A stretch of 64,000 nt of DNA from Acinetobacter venetianus RAG-1 = CIP 110063 (GCF_000368585.1 NZ_KB849558.1:1441359-1505358); one strand, 5' to 3'. Positions 20,176 through 30,035 are shown, counted from the first letter of the stretch. A program made the numbers and translations. Notes: generated by a model not told the origin, from the sequence alone.

Positions 20176-20194
20176 TTCAAATATTTATAGATCT

Positions 20195-21244
20195 CTAGTA
20201 TTCAGCTAGCGCCTCTTTTGCTGTTGCAGGATCATCTACAAACACACCATCTATACCAGCATCAAAAAACATTTTAAGCTGTTTTTTCAATCCCGATGAG
20301 CATCTCTCTGAAAGCACGCTGCTACATCTAAATGCCGTAGGTAAATTATTATTTTCAGGTGCAAATGACCACGGCTGCACTTCAAGTCCAACCCCATGCG
20401 CTATACTGACAAAGTTGCTCGCCTTCGTTGAATTGACTCTAAAAATAGCATTCTTGTTCGGTCCAACCACATCAGCATATACTGCATAGGCAGGCAAACT
20501 TGCAAGATTTACAGCATCATACAGTGAGCCTAAATCATTAAGTAATTGTAATAACTTCACCCGCTTGAGTGAGCTATGCGTTGTATTTAGTTTAGTACGT
20601 ACCAATTTCAAACTGATTGGATCAAACGCCTCAATATAAATAGGTGCAATGTCTCTGGTATATTTGTACCTTGCAAGAGTATTTAAAACTTTACTCTCTA
20701 CTGGAAGCCCCACTGCTGTAAAATACGCAGGAGTTTTCATTTCAATATAAATCCCGGTGATTTTCCCCGTTCTATTATAGTTTTGCTCGGCTATATTAAT
20801 CACTTCATCCAGTGTAGGTACGTTATATAAGTCATCATAAGCTGTATTTTCAGGCCGTGTATTTGGGCCACGTTCATGTACTTTTAACATTTTGATTTCA
20901 CTGAGCGTAAAATCCTCACTAAACCAACCTGTGTAATACTTTGCACCAACGAGCTTACTGGTTTTTCTATTTGCAAATTGGCTAAAACTGCTCACATTGG
21001 TTGTTAAACTTAGCTCATTTTCATGTATGGAAATCAGTGCTCCGTCCTTAGTGGGAACAATATCAGTTTCGATGAAATCAGCCCCATCATTAATGGCTCT
21101 TTGATATGAAGGCAATGTATTTGCAATAGCAAATGAAGGCGCACCTGCATGACCGATCACCGCAATTTCCTTGGCTTGGCTAAATACGCTATAACCACAG
21201 AGTGCACCTATTAAAAATAGTCGATTTAAAACATTAATACTCAT
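20195..21244 (-). CDS. Secreted glycerophosphodiester phosphodiesterase-like protein with altered HR motif
   Basis: A 349-residue protein with a signal peptide (cleavage after SQA, residue 24) and a GDPD TIM-barrel. It keeps metal and catalytic candidates: His32, Glu59 and Asp61 (FIETDIVPTKDG), His74 (SIHENELS) and Glu in YIEMKTP. The usual His-Arg-Gly is His-Ala-Gly here, and the PENT motif after it reads IANT. Normal family members cleave glycerophosphodiesters to glycerol-3-phosphate and an alcohol. With the arginine missing, activity may be changed or lost. Periplasmic location is inferred. It is not in an operon. Confidence 0.85.
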   Translation of the reverse strand: MSINVLNRLFLIGALCGYSVFSQAKEIAVIGHAGAPSFAIANTLPSYQRAINDGADFIETDIVPTKDGALISIHENELSLTTNVSSFSQFANRKTSKLVGAKYYTGWFSEDFTLSEIKMLKVHERGPNTRPENTAYDDLYNVPTLDEVINIAEQNYNRTGKITGIYIEMKTPAYFTAVGLPVESKVLNTLARYKYTRDIAPIYIEAFDPISLKLVRTKLNTTHSSLKRVKLLQLLNDLGSLYDAVNLASLPAYAVYADVVGPNKNAIFRVNSTKASNFVSIAHGVGLEVQPWSFAPENNNLPTAFRCSSVLSERCSSGLKKQLKMFFDAGIDGVFVDDPATAKEALAEY

Positions 21245-21484
21245 AATTTACCTTCTTTATTTTCTTTATTGAATGCGTGGCTTTTATTTGTTTACGTTGA
21301 ATACCCTTACAACCTGAAACTAACAATAAAAAATTACAAATCAATGAACATTATTAAGAAAATATTTATATTGATTTTTTCACGATTTACCAAAGGTTAA
21401 ATAACACTTACATTCCTTCACTACCCTTTTCTTTTTAAATTTCATAACTTAGGACACAAGTATTTTTAATAGGTTAAATCTAAA

Positions 21485-21949
21485 ATGAAAAAATCAATTA
21501 TTGCACTCTCTCTTGCTTCTATATTTTTAGTGGCTTGTAGCAAGACAGACAACAAAAATAATCAAGAGCAAGCTCCAACCGCAACGAGTGAAGCAGTTGC
21601 CGTTGATAGCGCTCACACTGCCGAAAACTCTTTAGACTGGAATGGCACTTATAAAGGTGTTCTACCATGTGCAGATTGTGAAGGTATTGAAACAGAGCTT
21701 GAACTTAACGCTGATAAAACCTATGAGTTAAAAGAAACATACCTTGGCAAAGGTGACGGTAAAGCATTTGAAAGTAAAGGTAGCTTCCAATTCGATGCGA
21801 ACAACACATCTGTTATCGAGCTAGATAAAACTGGCGATAACCGCAAATATTTCGTTGCTGAAGGTTATTTAAAAGCACTTGATATGGAAGGAAATGAAAT
21901 TACAGGTGATTTAGCAGAAAAATATGAGCTTAAAAAAGAAGCTGAATAA
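21485..21949 (+). CDS. NlpE-like copper/envelope-stress lipoprotein
   Basis: A 154-residue lipoprotein. The signal ends in the lipobox LVAC, so the mature protein begins at Cys18. A low-complexity linker precedes a single NlpE N-terminal beta-barrel domain starting at DWNGTYKGVLPCADCEGI, with the family's CxxC at residues 62 and 65. E. coli NlpE is larger, with two domains, and activates Cpx in response to surface contact or copper. Here only the first domain is present, as is common in Acinetobacter and related genera. Single-gene unit with its own terminator. Confidence 0.88.
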   Translation: MKKSIIALSLASIFLVACSKTDNKNNQEQAPTATSEAVAVDSAHTAENSLDWNGTYKGVLPCADCEGIETELELNADKTYELKETYLGKGDGKAFESKGSFQFDANNTSVIELDKTGDNRKYFVAEGYLKALDMEGNEITGDLAEKYELKKEAE

Positions 21950-21959
21950 AGTTTAATAG

Positions 21960-21990
21960 AAAGCTCACCTAAATAAAGGTGAGCTTTTTT
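21960..21990 (+). terminator. Terminator of NlpE-like gene
   Basis: AAGCTCACCT / AGGTGAGCTT stem with a T run, just after the stop codon. Confidence 0.85.
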
Positions 21991-22007
21991 ATTTCTACTA
22001 AGCCAAT

Positions 22008-22036
22008 AAAAAACCCTGCATAAGCAGGGTTTTTTT
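22008..22036 (-). terminator. aceA terminator
   Basis: AAACCCTGC / GCAGGGTTT stem with A/T runs on both sides. It ends aceA transcription on the minus strand. Confidence 0.85.
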
Positions 22037-22047
22037 GAATCAATCGC

Positions 22048-23652
22048 TTAGTGAGCAGCGAATTGGTTCATTGTGTTTTTAGCATCATCGTGCGCTTTAA
22101 GAGCGTTGTCACCAGAGAAGATTTCTTTGTGATCATCACCGATGTCAGAACCAGCCATTGCTTGGTGTTTAACACAAGCGATACCACCGCGGATTTCTTT
22201 ACGTTGTACGCCAGCAACATAAGCCAACATACCTTCAGAACCGAAGTAACCTTGTGCAAGCTCATGAGTAGAAAGAGCAGCAGTGTGGTAAGTAGGAAGT
22301 GTGATCAAGTGATGGAACACACCCGCTTCACGAGAAGCATCTGCTTGGAATGTACGTACTTTCTCATCAGCATCAGCAGCTAATTCAGTGTTGTCGTACT
22401 CAGCGCTCATTAATTTAGCACGGTCATAAGCAGAAACATCTTTACCTTCAGCAACCCAACGATCGTAAGCTTGTTGACGGAAGTTTAACGTCCAGTTGAA
22501 TGATGGGCTGTTGTTGTAAACTAGCTTAGCATTTGGAACTGTTTCACGTACACGGTTAACCATGTGAGCGATTTCTTCAACGTTTGGAGTTGCAGTTTCG
22601 ATCCAAAGAAGATCAGCACCATTTTGAAGGCTAGATACACAGTCAAGTACAACACGGTCAATTTGAGTGTCTGGACGGAACTGATATAAACCAGAAGCTA
22701 AACGCTTAGGACGGTGTAATTTACCATTACGTTTGATCAAGATTTCATCTTCTTGAGCATCAGCAATATCAATTTCAACTGTGTCTAAGTAGCTGATGTA
22801 TTGAGAAGCGATGTCGCCTGGCTCTTTAACCACTGGGATTTTTTGAGTCAAGTCAGCGCCTTCAGAGTCAGTACGTGCAACGATGATACCGTCGTCAAGA
22901 CCCATTTCTAAGAATGCATAACGTAATGCATGGATTTTAGCGATGAAGTCTTCGTGCGGAACAGTTACTTTACCAGCTTGGTGACCACATTGTTTCGCGT
23001 CAGATACTTGGTTTTCGATTTGAAGCGCACAAGCACCAGCTTCGATCATTTTCTTAGCAAGTAAGTAAGTCGCTTCTTCGTTACCGAAACCAGCGTCGAT
23101 GTCAGCAATAATTGGCACAACGTGAGTTTGGAAACCATCGATTTGAGCAGTGATTTCAGCAGCTTTAGCAGTATCACCAGCTTCTTGAGCTTTTTTAAGA
23201 GCGCGGAATAAATCGTTTAATTCTTTCGCGTCAGCTTGACGTAAGAAAGTATAGATTTCTTCGATTAATGCAGGAACAGAAGTTTTTTCATGCATAGATT
23301 GGTCAGGAAGTGGACCAAATTCTGAACGAAGTGCAGCAACCATCCAACCTGAAAGGTAGATATAACGACGTTCAGTAGTACCGAAGTATTTTTTGTTCGC
23401 AATCATTTTTTGTTGTGCGATGAAACCGTGCCAGCAACCTAATGATTGAGTATATTTGCTAGAGTCAGCATCATAAGCAGCCATATCACGACGCATAATC
23501 GCAGCTGTATATTTAGCAATATCTAAACCAGTTTTGAAACGGTTTTGCATTTGCATACGAGCAGCATCTTCTGGGCTAATATCGCGCCAAGTGTTGCCGA
23601 ATTTTGCTTTTAATTCGCGAATTGCATCAATCGCTGTTAAATATGTAGACAT
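22048..23652 (-). CDS. aceA: Isocitrate lyase
   Basis: A 534-residue glyoxylate-shunt enzyme splitting isocitrate into glyoxylate and succinate, so that cells can grow on acetate, fatty acids or alkanes. The active-site loop is KQCGHQAGKVTVPHED, with the catalytic Cys at about 221. Metal-binding segments are IADIDAGFGNEEATY and IVARTDSEGAD. Its length matches the long Pseudomonas-type lyase rather than the 434-residue E. coli form. ATG at 23652 (MSTYLTAIDAIREL) is chosen; the 16 codons upstream are just open frame. A LysR gene diverges upstream. Confidence 0.97.
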   Translation of the reverse strand: MSTYLTAIDAIRELKAKFGNTWRDISPEDAARMQMQNRFKTGLDIAKYTAAIMRRDMAAYDADSSKYTQSLGCWHGFIAQQKMIANKKYFGTTERRYIYLSGWMVAALRSEFGPLPDQSMHEKTSVPALIEEIYTFLRQADAKELNDLFRALKKAQEAGDTAKAAEITAQIDGFQTHVVPIIADIDAGFGNEEATYLLAKKMIEAGACALQIENQVSDAKQCGHQAGKVTVPHEDFIAKIHALRYAFLEMGLDDGIIVARTDSEGADLTQKIPVVKEPGDIASQYISYLDTVEIDIADAQEDEILIKRNGKLHRPKRLASGLYQFRPDTQIDRVVLDCVSSLQNGADLLWIETATPNVEEIAHMVNRVRETVPNAKLVYNNSPSFNWTLNFRQQAYDRWVAEGKDVSAYDRAKLMSAEYDNTELAADADEKVRTFQADASREAGVFHHLITLPTYHTAALSTHELAQGYFGSEGMLAYVAGVQRKEIRGGIACVKHQAMAGSDIGDDHKEIFSGDNALKAHDDAKNTMNQFAAH

Positions 23653-24194
23653 GATATATTCCTTTTGAGGATTGGCATCGAACGATCGCAATAAAACCAT
23701 GCTTTTTTATAGGCTAGATTTCAAGCACTTCATCAATATGTTGCACAGCTTAGTCTTTGCCAAGAGATTAATCCAATATCCTAAGGTAATTTTCAGTATT
23801 TTTTTTTGAAATACATATAAAAAGATGATGTGACACAAAAAATAAACAACCATAAGATATTGTTAATTATAAACTATTATTAAAAATATAATCACAACAT
23901 AGAATCACCCATCAAAGATTTTGTATTAATTTTAAACAGTAAATTCTTTTGTCAGCATCGATGTTAACGATCTAAATTGACACTTTTTGCCATATTCTCA
24001 TTCATTATTTTTATTGTTTACTGCTGTTCAGATTACAGTTAACGGCATTCAAAACCAAACAAGTTAGCACAAAACGGAATAGCTTTGTTGGTCGGTGTTT
24101 TAGGACTTATTTAATAGGATTTAAGTTATACAAATGCCTTGAGATATGTCATAATTCAACACAATTTAAATATTTTATTTTCGGTATTTTTTTT
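23653..24194. other. Divergent control region between aceA and LysR gene
   Basis: About 540 AT-rich bases with no ORF or RNA gene. It must contain the aceA and LysR promoters and any binding sites of the regulator. I could not single out a reliable promoter or operator. Confidence 0.6.
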
Positions 24195-25184
24195 ATGAAT
24201 CTGGAGCGGGTTGATCTCAATTTATTAATTTATCTTGATGTACTTCTTCGGGAAAAAAATGTCACACGCGCAGCAGAACAATTAGGGGTTACTCAACCCG
24301 CGATGAGTAATATCTTACGCCGCTTGCGTAATTTGTTTAATGACCCCCTGCTCATTCGATCATCAGAAGGTATGACGCCAACTGAACGTGCACTTGAATT
24401 ACAACCTCGTATTCGTGATGCATTGTCAGACCTTTCCATGATTTTGGAACCACGTACCGAATTTAGACCTTATACCAGTACTCGTGTGTTTCGTATCATG
24501 ACTTCGGATTATGCCGAAGCTACCTTAGTGCCTCGCCTTGTCAAGGCATTGCGCTCGGAAGCACCTAATGTTGTACTCGACTTCCTTACTCCAAGTGACG
24601 TGTCTTATCGAGATATGGAACAAGGTAAAGTTGATCTCGCCATTAACCGCTTTAATGAAATTCCGCAAAGTTTTCATCAAGTCCTAGTTTGGCGTGATAG
24701 CTTTAGTTGTATTTTAAATGACAAACATCCAGCAGTTACTCACTTAAATTTGAAAAGCTATTTAGATGCTCAACACATTTGGGTATCTAAAACAGGTATG
24801 GGTGTTGGATTTGGTGTAAATCCAGATAAACAAGCAGGTTTGGGTTGGATTGATCAAGCACTAGAACGTATTGGCCAACGTCGTAAAATCTCTGTATTTA
24901 CACGCCATTATCAAATGCCAGCGCTGTTGGCTCAAAATGTTGATTTGATTGCAACATTACCTACCCGAATGGCACGCTTACAAACACAGAATCCAAAACT
25001 TGTGATTAAAGATCCTCCATTTTATATTCCAGAATTTGAATTAAAAATGGCATGGTGTCCGTTGCTCCATCATCATCCTGCACATCGTTGGTTAAGACAA
25101 TTAATCCTCTTTGTTGCAAGACAAATGATCGAAGAAGAGAATCGTGAGTTTTTTATAAATAATTCTCAATTTTCACAATACTAA
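24195..25184 (+). CDS. LysR-type regulator divergent from aceA (NodD/SyrM-like type)
   Basis: A 329-residue regulator. The N-terminal helix-turn-helix domain begins DLNLLIYLDVLLREKNVTRAAEQLGVTQPAMSNILRRLR, split over residues 7-45, followed by LFNDPLLIRSSEGMTPTE. This DLNLL...FNDPLLVR pattern typifies the NodD/SyrM/LeuO-like LysR branch. A substrate-binding domain of about 215 residues follows. Being divergent from isocitrate lyase makes aceA a candidate target, but no operator was identified. An autoregulated divergent pair is the usual LysR arrangement. Confidence 0.88.
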   Translation: MNLERVDLNLLIYLDVLLREKNVTRAAEQLGVTQPAMSNILRRLRNLFNDPLLIRSSEGMTPTERALELQPRIRDALSDLSMILEPRTEFRPYTSTRVFRIMTSDYAEATLVPRLVKALRSEAPNVVLDFLTPSDVSYRDMEQGKVDLAINRFNEIPQSFHQVLVWRDSFSCILNDKHPAVTHLNLKSYLDAQHIWVSKTGMGVGFGVNPDKQAGLGWIDQALERIGQRRKISVFTRHYQMPALLAQNVDLIATLPTRMARLQTQNPKLVIKDPPFYIPEFELKMAWCPLLHHHPAHRWLRQLILFVARQMIEEENREFFINNSQFSQY

Positions 25185-25338
25185 AATATCCAATTGTAAA
25201 AATCCTTAGAATTTGTTGAAATATCAGCAAATTCTACCCCCTTCCGAATAGATTGTTACACTGCGGTAAGGATTTAGTTACCTCCGTACTTTTTTGTGTT
25301 ACAACATATTCATAATAATGATGAACCACAGGTGATGT

Positions 25339-26664
25339 GTGAGTCTCTTCCAAAATATTATAGTAATTATTCTGCTGATTTCAGCGGCAGGCTTTTTATC
25401 ACTTACAGAAATTGCATTAGCTGGCGCTCGTAAAGTTAAATTAAAAATTTTAGCGGAATCTGGTGAAACTCGTGCTCAAAAAGTTTTAGATCTACAAGAG
25501 CAATCTGCTGATTTTTTCGCAGCATCTCAAATTGGTTTAAATGCTGTCGCAATCTTGGGTGGTATCCTTGGTGAGGCTGCGTTCCGTCCGTTTTTCGTTG
25601 AAATGATCAAACAGTTTTATGCAGGCCCTTGGCTAGAAACCATTGGTTTTGCACTGTCATTTACATTGGTAACATCGCTCTTCATTTTATTTGCTGATCT
25701 TATGCCAAAACGCTTGGCAATGATCGCCCCTGAAAAAATTGCTATTAGTGTCATTGAACCGATTCAAGTTTTTATCAAAATTTGTAAGCCACTTGCATGG
25801 GGAATTAATGCAATAGCGAACCTGTTATTTCGTCTGTTTAAAGTTAATACAATTCGTGATGATAATATTACCTTTGATGATATCTCAGCGGTGATGGATG
25901 CAGGTGCTCAAGCTGGTGTTCTGCAAAAACAAGAACATCATTTTATTGAAAATGTATTTGAGCTTGAAGAAAGAACTGTTCCATCTAGTATGACAACACG
26001 CGAAAATGTTGTGTTCTTTACCTTGACCGAACCCGAGGAAAGCATCCGTCAAAAGCTTGCCGAATATCCTTATTCAAAGTTTTTAGTCTGTAACGAACAT
26101 ATTGATCAAGTGATTGGCTATGTCGATGCCAAAGATATTTTAGTTCGTATTTTGAATAATCAATCATTTACCCAGTTAAATGAATCAACGATTCGCAATG
26201 TTCTGATTATTCCAGATACGTTGACTTTATCCGAGTTACTGGATCGTTTCCGTTCAACTAAAGAGAAATTCGCTGTTGTTATCAATGAATACGCTTTGGT
26301 TGTCGGTGTAATTACGCTGAGTGACATCATGATTACCGTGATGGGTGACTGGGTCACACCAATGGATGAAGAGCAACAGATCATTAAACGTGATAATCAT
26401 TCATGGCTAATTGATGGTAGTACACCTATCGAAGATGTAAAACATGTTTTAGAAATCGAAGAATTCCCTGAAAATGAAAATTATGAAACCATCGCAGGTT
26501 TTATCATGTATCGTCTTCGCAAAATTCCACGCCCAGCCGATGCTGTAGAATATGCAGGCTTTAAATTTGAAGTTGTCGATATTGATCATTATAAAATTGA
26601 CCAATTACTTGTAACTCAGATTTTACCGAGTCAAGAAACCGAAACGACAACCTCATCTGAATAA
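25339..26664 (+). CDS. CNNM/CorC-family membrane protein (hemolysin-like, YtfL/PaeA type)
   Basis: A 441-residue inner-membrane protein with a GTG start. The DUF21/CNNM domain (about 1-195) has four hydrophobic stretches, beginning FQNIIVIILLISAAGFLSLTEIALAGARK in two parts. A CBS pair follows (about 205-335, with VIGYVDAKDILVRIL and VVGVITLSDIMITVMGD), then a CorC/HlyC C-terminal domain (about 350-435). Relatives export polyamines or influence divalent-cation balance; the older hemolysin label has little support. The gene stands alone. Which ion or amine it handles cannot be inferred here. Confidence 0.88.
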   Translation: MSLFQNIIVIILLISAAGFLSLTEIALAGARKVKLKILAESGETRAQKVLDLQEQSADFFAASQIGLNAVAILGGILGEAAFRPFFVEMIKQFYAGPWLETIGFALSFTLVTSLFILFADLMPKRLAMIAPEKIAISVIEPIQVFIKICKPLAWGINAIANLLFRLFKVNTIRDDNITFDDISAVMDAGAQAGVLQKQEHHFIENVFELEERTVPSSMTTRENVVFFTLTEPEESIRQKLAEYPYSKFLVCNEHIDQVIGYVDAKDILVRILNNQSFTQLNESTIRNVLIIPDTLTLSELLDRFRSTKEKFAVVINEYALVVGVITLSDIMITVMGDWVTPMDEEQQIIKRDNHSWLIDGSTPIEDVKHVLEIEEFPENENYETIAGFIMYRLRKIPRPADAVEYAGFKFEVVDIDHYKIDQLLVTQILPSQETETTTSSE

Positions 26665-26694
26665 ATAAACAGCCCAATTTAATTGTGCTTTTTA

Positions 26695-26958
26695 TTATTT
26701 CCATATCATCCAAGCGATAATCGCAATCAACAAGAACATAAACACAGCGAACTTAAGTCCACCTCGACTACGTTGTGCCAACTGTTCTTGTAAATGTGAT
26801 TGTTCATTAGGATGATCATTTAAATATTGATCAACTAAATCTTTTGACTCTTTTAAACCAAGTCCTGTTTTTTCACGAGTTATTTTAATTGCCTCAATTA
26901 ACTGCCCCGATCGCAATGCTTGTAACGCCTCTTGCGGTAATTCTAATTGTTGATTCAT
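26695..26958 (-). CDS. Small membrane protein with ribosomal L7/L12 C-terminal-like domain
   Basis: An 87-residue protein. Residues about 15-47 (IEAIKITREKTGLGLKESKD, then LVDQYL) match the helix-loop-helix signature of the L7/L12 C-terminal domain (R-x-TGLGLKEAKDLV). A linker and one C-terminal transmembrane helix follow (about 69-86), ending IIAWMIWK. It is thus a tail-anchored version of a ribosome-stalk fold. Function is not established. It could bind translation factors at the membrane or be a repurposed fold. It is on the opposite strand to the CNNM gene and close to the next minus-strand gene. Confidence 0.75.
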   Translation of the reverse strand: MNQQLELPQEALQALRSGQLIEAIKITREKTGLGLKESKDLVDQYLNDHPNEQSHLQEQLAQRSRGGLKFAVFMFLLIAIIAWMIWK

Positions 26959-27019
26959 AAAGCCAACATCCTTGTTATTTTAATGATTTGATTTACATCA
27001 TTCTAAACTTGAATAGAAA

Positions 27020-27535
27020 TTAATTTCCACCATATAAAGCAATAAGCTGATCTAAAGTTGCTTGGTAGTGGATCGAAATGTCTTCAGCCAAGATTTTATA
27101 AGCATTGTCAAATTGTACCATCGGCCAGCCTTCTTTCCAAAATGGAAAAATATTGTGTAAGCCTTCTGTCACAATTGCATCTTCACGCGTAATTGCCTGT
27201 GCAATTTGAGACAACACTTGTGCCGTTTCCGCACCATCAATCGCAAGATAATCAATACCACGTACTTTCAAGATACGAACACGATCTTTCTTATAACGTA
27301 TTTTTTTCGCCTGCCCCGCATTTAACCCCAAAGCAAGGGTCACAGCTTCAACAAATTTCTCTTCGAAACTTGTATTTAGCGCTACTAAAGCTTGTTTGTG
27401 TGATTCTTGACGCCCAGCTTTCCCACCATTACGAATTATCTCTTTTGCTTCACTATCAAGCACATCTTTTTTCATAGACTGTAAAATGTCTAAAACTTCG
27501 ATATCGCTTAAAGATTCTGGAGAATAATCAGTCAT
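27020..27535 (-). CDS. Conserved hypothetical protein (171 aa)
   Basis: I do not recognise a family with confidence. It is a soluble, charged, helix-rich protein without signal peptide or membrane segment. The N-terminal half is acidic and helical (SLSDIEVLDILQSMKKDV). A basic patch IRYKKDRVRILKVRG sits in the middle, and the C-terminal part is rich in aromatics (FPFWKEGWPMVQFDN). It lies 61 bases upstream of the L7/L12-like gene on the same strand, so the two may be co-transcribed. Coding is supported by length, normal composition and a good start codon context. Confidence 0.7.
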   Translation of the reverse strand: MTDYSPESLSDIEVLDILQSMKKDVLDSEAKEIIRNGGKAGRQESHKQALVALNTSFEEKFVEAVTLALGLNAGQAKKIRYKKDRVRILKVRGIDYLAIDGAETAQVLSQIAQAITREDAIVTEGLHNIFPFWKEGWPMVQFDNAYKILAEDISIHYQATLDQLIALYGGN

Positions 27536-27764
27536 GGGAGTCCAAATACAAAAAATATGAAAGGATATTGTCTCATAAAAGCCCTATCAAAGCAGAATAA
27601 AAATTTAAAATTGCATCTTTCGCTTACTAACTTTCAATCTATTCATTTGCTCTATTCATCATAAAAAAAATAATATGAATGGCGTCTATCCTACAGTAGG
27701 ATTTGCAAAAATAGTTTTACCCTGATAATATTATTTTACCCGTATAAAATTAGATTTTTAGAAT

Positions 27765-28313
27765 ATGAATAGTTCAACAACCTATACCGCTTTTTCAGGT
27801 GATCGCTATCTTGCAAGTGGTGAAATGATGGAACTCATCTTAAAGATTAAACAACTTCAAGAAACGACTGAAAATATTTTGATTTTTAATGATCAAAATG
27901 GCAGGCAAATTGATTTTGATTACACTGGCTCTGAACAAGAAATTCGTGAGCGATATGCTGAACCTGAACCAACTAAAAAAGTTGGACGCCCGAAACTTGG
28001 GGTAATTTCTCGAGAAATCACCTTACAGAAAAAGCACTGGGATTGGCTAGACCAGCAGAGTGCCAGTGCTTCTGCGATTATTCGCAAACTGATCGATAAA
28101 GAACTGGATGATCCAAACTCTGAAAGCAATAAGATGCTGGCAAAACAAGCCACTGATCGCTTTATGTCTGCAATGTTAGGCGATATGCCTAATTATGAAG
28201 AAGCAACCCGTGCTTTATATCAAGGTGATAAACAAATGCTTATCGCTTTAATCCACAACTATCCAAAAGATATTCAAGAATATATTTTTAAATTATCTAA
28301 AAATGCATTCTAA
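27765..28313 (+). CDS. DUF2239-family protein
   Basis: A 182-residue cytoplasmic protein matching the DUF2239 layout. An N-terminal part TAFSGDRYLASGEMMELIL is followed by ILIFNDQNGRQIDFDY. A linker contains KKVGRPKLGVISREITLQ, like an AT-hook-type GRPK followed by a ribbon. A predicted helical region then reads WDWLDQQSASASAIIRKLID, resembling the ribbon-helix-helix-like C-terminus seen in DNA-binding small proteins. Function is unknown; a DNA-binding role is only suggested by GRPKLG and the HWDWLDQQ motif. Own terminator. Confidence 0.8.
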   Translation: MNSSTTYTAFSGDRYLASGEMMELILKIKQLQETTENILIFNDQNGRQIDFDYTGSEQEIRERYAEPEPTKKVGRPKLGVISREITLQKKHWDWLDQQSASASAIIRKLIDKELDDPNSESNKMLAKQATDRFMSAMLGDMPNYEEATRALYQGDKQMLIALIHNYPKDIQEYIFKLSKNAF

Positions 28314-28329
28314 AATGTCTAATTCAAAA

Positions 28330-28358
28330 ATAAAAAACCCGCCTAAGCGGGTTTTTTT
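28330..28358. terminator. Bidirectional terminator, DUF2239 gene / cysN
   Basis: AAAAACCCGC / GCGGGTTTTT stem with A and T runs, between convergent genes. Confidence 0.85.
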
Positions 28359-28374
28359 CAATTGACTCGATCAA

Positions 28375-29988
28375 TTAAAGACGAACCAGTTCCACCACTT
28401 TTTCAGCGGCTTCTTCAACCGTTTCAGCGGCAATTTCCGTATCTGTACCTTCAACAGTTGTCGTAATAACCACCACACCTGTTTCACGTAACAATGCAAT
28501 TTGCTCAGCCGTTAAATTGGCTTTTGCAATCGCAACCACACCTTGTTGAATCAATAAGCTTTCCAAAGCCTGAGCTTTCTCGATTAACTGTGCAGACACA
28601 CCAATCACTGCAGGCTTTTGCCCTAAACGAGCAGCACGATCTTCCGCAGTCACAGGATTACTGTGTGCAGTCCATTCTACTGCTGCTTCAACCATACCAG
28701 CACCGACAGTCACGTTGCTTAAACGATCAATAAAGATAAATGAGCCTGTGTAACGGCTGTCTTGATATTGGTCGAATACAACTGGTGCATCGAACTCAAC
28801 CACAACATCAGCAATCGCATTCAGTTCAAGTTCTTCAACCTGAGTATGCTCAAGTGTATTAACATTTACACGGAAATTAATTGCAGTGACTTTAGCAGGA
28901 ACCGTTTGCGTACCAATTTTTACGTTGTACAACTTCCCTTTTACTAAAGGATGTTCATTCATCCAAACCACAGAAGCACGAACGCTACGTGAAATCAAAG
29001 GTTGCTCACCAGCACGTACAAGTACGTTGCCGCGAGAAATATCGATTTCATCATTGAGCGTTAATGTAACAGCTTGACCCGCAGCAGCTTGTTCAAGATT
29101 TCCATCAAAAGTAACAATTTCTTTTACTGTTGATTTCTTGCCTGATGGTAATGCAACGATTTCATCGCCAACACGAATTTCGCCTAGTGCAATTGTTCCA
29201 GCAAAACCACGGAAATCAAGGTTAGGACGGTTCACATATTGAACAGGGAAACGGAATTCCTGTTTGTTCGATTCACGCTTAATTTCCACTGATTCAAGAA
29301 TGCTCATCAAGGTTTCACCCTTGTACCATGGCGTACTTGCTGATGGATTAACGACGTTATCACCATTCAGTGCAGAAATTGGAACAAATAAAATATTTTC
29401 AGGACGACGATCGCCAAGTTGATTCACAAATGCATCGTATTCAACTTGAATTTCATTGAAACGCGCTTCTGAGAACTCGACCAAATCCATTTTATTGATC
29501 GCAACAACGATATTTTTAATACCTAACAAGCTTGCAATAAATGAATGACGACGTGTTTGTGTTTGGACACCATAACGCGCGTCAATCAAGATAATCGCAA
29601 GATCAGCAGTCGATGCGCCTGTTGCCATGTTACGCGTGTACTGCTCATGCCCTGGTGTATCAGCAATAATGAACTTACGTTTTTCAGTTGAGAAATAACG
29701 ATAAGCAACATCAATAGTAATACCTTGCTCACGTTCAGCTTGTAAACCATCTACAAGTAAAGCAAGGTCAGGTGCATCACCAGTGGTACCGACCTTCTTA
29801 CTGTCGCGGGTAACCGCTTGCAATTGATCTTCATAAATCAGTTTAGAATCATAAAGAAGACGACCAATTAAAGTACTTTTACCATCATCTACATTACCGC
29901 ATGTTAAAAAGCGTAATAAGTCTTTATTTTCATGCTGGTTTAAATACGCCAAGATATCTTGGCTAATAAGATCTGATTGATGAGACAT
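28375..29988 (-). CDS. cysN: Sulfate adenylyltransferase subunit 1 (CysN) with degenerate APS-kinase-like tail
   Basis: A 537-residue GTPase subunit that drives APS formation by CysD. The P-loop is GNVDDGKST (31-39), the G3 motif is [12 protein letters not shown] (about 108-119) and NKMD is at about 165-168. EF-Tu-like barrels extend to about residue 445. E. coli CysN ends near 475. Here about 90 more residues start with [18 protein letters not shown], which resembles the linker and first strand of a fused CysC (APS kinase). The kinase P-loop GLSGAGKST is absent, and the tail is short and helix/strand-rich. It lies 83 bases after cysD. Confidence 0.95.
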   Translation of the reverse strand: MSHQSDLISQDILAYLNQHENKDLLRFLTCGNVDDGKSTLIGRLLYDSKLIYEDQLQAVTRDSKKVGTTGDAPDLALLVDGLQAEREQGITIDVAYRYFSTEKRKFIIADTPGHEQYTRNMATGASTADLAIILIDARYGVQTQTRRHSFIASLLGIKNIVVAINKMDLVEFSEARFNEIQVEYDAFVNQLGDRRPENILFVPISALNGDNVVNPSASTPWYKGETLMSILESVEIKRESNKQEFRFPVQYVNRPNLDFRGFAGTIALGEIRVGDEIVALPSGKKSTVKEIVTFDGNLEQAAAGQAVTLTLNDEIDISRGNVLVRAGEQPLISRSVRASVVWMNEHPLVKGKLYNVKIGTQTVPAKVTAINFRVNVNTLEHTQVEELELNAIADVVVEFDAPVVFDQYQDSRYTGSFIFIDRLSNVTVGAGMVEAAVEWTAHSNPVTAEDRAARLGQKPAVIGVSAQLIEKAQALESLLIQQGVVAIAKANLTAEQIALLRETGVVVITTTVEGTDTEIAAETVEEAAEKVVELVRL

Positions 29989-30035
29989 TGCTCAAAACTC
30001 CACATATTCTTTAGAAATCGGTTTTCATCTCCCTA

